Assembly: GCA_050304615.1 (NCBI GenBank)
Contig: JBNLDW010000007.1
Span: 100,460 to 164,459, forward strand
Origin: CBFDBF01 sp050304615
Lineage (GTDB): Bacteria; Pseudomonadota; Gammaproteobacteria; Chromatiales; Chromatiaceae
Length of the DNA: 64,000 bases
Direction of reading: 5' to 3'
Shown: positions 62,019 to 64,000 of the stretch, in pieces
Layout of the letters: every line of letters begins with the position of its first letter
How positions within the stretch are numbered: the first letter of the stretch is position 1
Translations under genes and position numbers: made by a program
The notes under the pieces: model-generated
The model's database searches: none
Told to the model about the DNA's origin: nothing
The model's input: only the letters and a program-made list of their open reading frames with translations

Positions 62019-63071
62019 ATGAGGGATGTAGTAAAAGAGTACTATGGCAAGACGCTCCAGCACTCGGATGATCTTAATACCAACGCCTGCTGTACTGGTG
62101 GCGAGACACCGGCTTATCTAAGACAGGCGATGGGCAACATCCACCCGGAGGTTACAGAGCGCTATTACGGCTGCGGTCTGGTCGCGCCGCAGCTGCTGCA
62201 GGGTACGCGCATCCTCGATCTTGGCAGCGGCTCTGGACGCGATTGCTACCTGCTGGCTCAGTTGGTTGGTGAGCACGGCTCTATCCTGGGAGTGGATATG
62301 ACCGATGAGCAGTTGGCTATAGCCAATCGTCACATCGAGTGGCACCGGCAGAAGTTTGGGTATGCCAGCTCTAACGTCGAGTTTCGTAAAGGCTATATCG
62401 AAAGGCTGGATGAGTTGGGGCTGGAGGAGGGTAGCTTTGATATCATCGTGTCCAACTGCGTCATCAACCTCTCTCCCGACAAAGAGGCTGTCTTGCGGGA
62501 GGCATATAGATTGCTCAAGCCTGGTGGGGAGCTCTATTTTTCTGATGTCTACGCCGATCGCCGGGTACCACCGGAGCTAATGGATGATCCGCTACTATAT
62601 GGTGAGTGTCTGAGTGGTGCCCTCTACTGGAACGACTTTCAGAACCTAGCAAAAAAGGCTGGTTTTTTGGACCCAAGACTGGTGGAAGACAGCCAGATTA
62701 CTATTGATAATGCAGCCATAGAGCAGCGTATTGGCCATATCAACTTCTTCTCTGCCACCTATCGACTATTCAAACTAGAGGGGCTGGATAGCCACTGCGA
62801 AGACTATGGACAGGCCGCCATCTACCGAGGTGGTATTGAGCACAGTGAGCAGGCCTTTGTGCTGGATAAGCACCACATCCTGGAGCGGGGTAAGATCGTA
62901 CCACTCTGTGGTAACAGCCAGCTGATGCTGCAGCAGAGCCGTTTCAGCGAGCACTTTGAGTTTTTTGGGGATCGCCAGACCCACTACGGTATCTTCGCCG
63001 AATGTGGTACGGACATTCCCTTTGATAGTGGGGCAGGACGGCCGTCCGGGGCTGGTGGCTCCTGCTGCTAA
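62019..63071 (+). CDS. arsM: arsenite methyltransferase
   Basis: A 350-aa SAM-dependent enzyme that methylates arsenite. The SAM motif is ILDLGSGSGRDCYLLA. Conserved cysteines are present: C24/C25 (NACCTGG), C147 (VSNCVINLSPDKEAVL) and C197 (GECLSGALY). The C-terminus ends GGSCC, as in several ArsM proteins that bind As(III). No arsR or arsenic pump gene is adjacent; it lies 16 bp after the LeuA-like gene. Confidence 0.9.
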   Translation: MRDVVKEYYGKTLQHSDDLNTNACCTGGETPAYLRQAMGNIHPEVTERYYGCGLVAPQLLQGTRILDLGSGSGRDCYLLAQLVGEHGSILGVDMTDEQLAIANRHIEWHRQKFGYASSNVEFRKGYIERLDELGLEEGSFDIIVSNCVINLSPDKEAVLREAYRLLKPGGELYFSDVYADRRVPPELMDDPLLYGECLSGALYWNDFQNLAKKAGFLDPRLVEDSQITIDNAAIEQRIGHINFFSATYRLFKLEGLDSHCEDYGQAAIYRGGIEHSEQAFVLDKHHILERGKIVPLCGNSQLMLQQSRFSEHFEFFGDRQTHYGIFAECGTDIPFDSGAGRPSGAGGSCC

Positions 63072-63156
63072 TACCGCCCAGATTGGAGTAAGGTTTTTCC
63101 TCTACCTGCCGCTAACCTGCGGGAGCAGTGCAAAACTGAGTCGAGGTGATTCAAGC

Positions 63157-63630
63157 ATGCAGGTAAATGGCGATATTATTGCGGCGCTGGATGAGTGTGC
63201 CGACCGTCTAGAGCGGCTATATAGAGAGTATCCACAACTGGCTAGTGAGATCTTGCATAAGGCCGTAGATGAATGGCGTAACCGCATGACCATAGATTAC
63301 AGCAAGGAGCAACTGGGCGTGTCTGCAAGGAACGATCTGGGGAAACTGGCCAAAGAGCTGTTACAGGATAACTCGCTGGAAGATGTTCGGAGTATCATGC
63401 GTGAGGATCACGGCCATGATCTCTCCACCCAGCAGTTGGTGCGCATTATTGGCCACGACACCTATATGCATAACCTGAAGCAAGAGGTTCTCTTTATGCA
63501 GGATAACTCCATCTCCTACAGCCAGATCGCCAAACTCTGGAATGAGTTGGAGCGCCCGGCGTTTGGCAGAAGTTCTTGGGATGCCGAGTCTGTATCAAGG
63601 CTGATTGAATTGAAAAAACCTGCTGGTTAA
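63157..63630 (+). CDS. hypothetical protein
   Basis: A 157-aa soluble, helical protein starting MQVNGDIIAALDECADRLER. I do not recognise it. GAGGTGATTC precedes the ATG, and a longer frame would overlap arsM, so this start is preferred. A Ser/Gln-rich helix-turn-helix-like stretch (NSISYSQIAKLWNELERP) could bind DNA but is not diagnostic. It ends before the non-coding repeat region. Confidence 0.65.
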   Translation: MQVNGDIIAALDECADRLERLYREYPQLASEILHKAVDEWRNRMTIDYSKEQLGVSARNDLGKLAKELLQDNSLEDVRSIMREDHGHDLSTQQLVRIIGHDTYMHNLKQEVLFMQDNSISYSQIAKLWNELERPAFGRSSWDAESVSRLIELKKPAG

Positions 63631-63749
63631 ATTTCCCTCCCTAAGCTATCTATTGTCGTCATGAGATTTTCGTGGCCCTTAGCCCCCAGAGCATTTTCTA
63701 TCCTTTACTTTGCAATCCAGGTAATTAGTTTTGCGGCTTCTGACGAAAT

Positions 63750-63776
63750 CCCCTCTCCCCCTTGAGGGGAAGAGGG
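63750..63776. repeat. hairpin of a common intergenic repeat type
   Basis: CCCCTCTCCCC and GGGGAAGAGGG form a stem over a short loop, then GCTAGGGTGAGGGGG follows. This wording is a widespread proteobacterial dispersed sequence. It sits in the 370-bp region after the last gene that otherwise has no coding frame. Confidence 0.65.
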
Positions 63777-63868
63777 CTAGGGTGAGGGGGCTTCTAACAG
63801 TATCTGTAATCAATTTCGTAGCCCTTAACCTCCATAGCTTTTCTCTCTTTCCGTGCAGAGGCTACGAG

Positions 63869-63901
63869 CCTATTTCTTTTGCTTGCCCAAAAGAAAATAG
63901 G
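63869..63901. repeat. second hairpin of the dispersed repeat region
   Basis: CCTATTTCTTTTG and CAAAAGAAAATAGG pair with one bulged base around CTTGCC. Followed by AAAGAAAAGGGCAACC, also typical of dispersed repeats in this group. Confidence 0.6.
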
Positions 63902-63967
63902 CGAAAGAAAAGGGCAACCGAGTATTCCACCCTACGGGTGCCCTGCGCTTCTCGTTGCCAGCGGGGC

Positions 63968-64000
63968 TGTCCATACGGGGCATCCCTGCCCCGATGGACA
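63968..64000. repeat. palindrome reaching the right edge
   Basis: TGTCCAT and CGGGGCA pair with TGCCCCG and ATGGACA, with one bulged A and a TCCC loop. The window ends with the palindrome, so further repeats may lie beyond. Confidence 0.6.

Noticed and set aside
1..64000. CRISPR array to match the Cas6-like gene
   Set aside because: No regularly spaced direct repeats were found while reading the window.

Overview
The window looks like the chromosome of a sulfur-oxidising gammaproteobacterium with moderate GC content. It carries a reverse-type dsr operon (dsrABEFHCMKJOP, then dsrN), a soxYZ pair with a sulfide:quinone oxidoreductase, a cbb3 oxidase locus, and housekeeping blocks in typical gammaproteobacterial order (mltD-yafS-rnhA-dnaQ; eno-ftsB-ispD; surE-pcm-yqaA-nlpD-rpoS). 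The combination suggests a Chromatiales or Sedimenticolaceae-type thiotroph, free-living or symbiotic. That placement is inference; no rRNA or tRNA gene was seen.

Layout. 1-1069 (minus): three genes diverging from dsrA, namely a 58-aa protein, a 236-aa helical protein and the first 31 codons of a protein that resembles solitary Cas6/Cmx6-like proteins. A perfect 12-bp inverted repeat lies in the shared promoter region. 1307-11572: dsr genes, with no dsrL between dsrK and dsrJ and an intrinsic terminator between dsrP and dsrN. 11659-19706: an adenylate cyclase-FHA protein, mscL, grxC, a CHAD protein directly followed by a ParA-like ATPase, an S24-fold protein, cca, and a NarX-like kinase followed by a narL gene broken by an in-frame TAG. 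19725-27071 (minus): mltD and the yejABEF peptide transporter. 27160-41004: yafS-like, rnhA, dnaQ, pyrG, kdsA, eno, ftsB, ispD, an ispF-truD block that runs opposite to its neighbours, a 182-bp palindromic element at the truD start, a DsrC paralogue lacking the terminal cysteine, smr, surE, pcm, yqaA, nlpD and rpoS.

41023-42877: an XRE-cupin regulator divergent from a neelaredoxin-type superoxide reductase and a 2-Cys peroxiredoxin. 42878-51689: ccoNOQP, a 36-aa single-helix protein, and ccoGHIS, punctuated by strong terminators including one in the ccoN leader. 51758-53629 (minus): three small genes. 53842-62002: alaC, hom, thrC and a LeuA-like gene, with sqr-soxZ-soxY on the other strand between hom and thrC. 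62019-63630: arsM and an unknown gene. 63631-64000: non-coding, built of hairpin-forming sequences of dispersed-repeat type.

Functionally, Sqr and SoxYZ feed sulfur into periplasmic and quinone-linked oxidation. DsrEFH and DsrC relay persulfide sulfur to the cytoplasmic DsrAB, and DsrMKJOP links DsrC disulfide chemistry to the quinone pool. The cbb3 oxidase would end the chain at low oxygen, and the superoxide reductase and peroxiredoxin handle oxygen by-products. The best candidates for undescribed biology are the divergent trio beside dsrA, the CHAD-ParA pair, the ccoN leader terminator and the 36-aa protein after ccoP.
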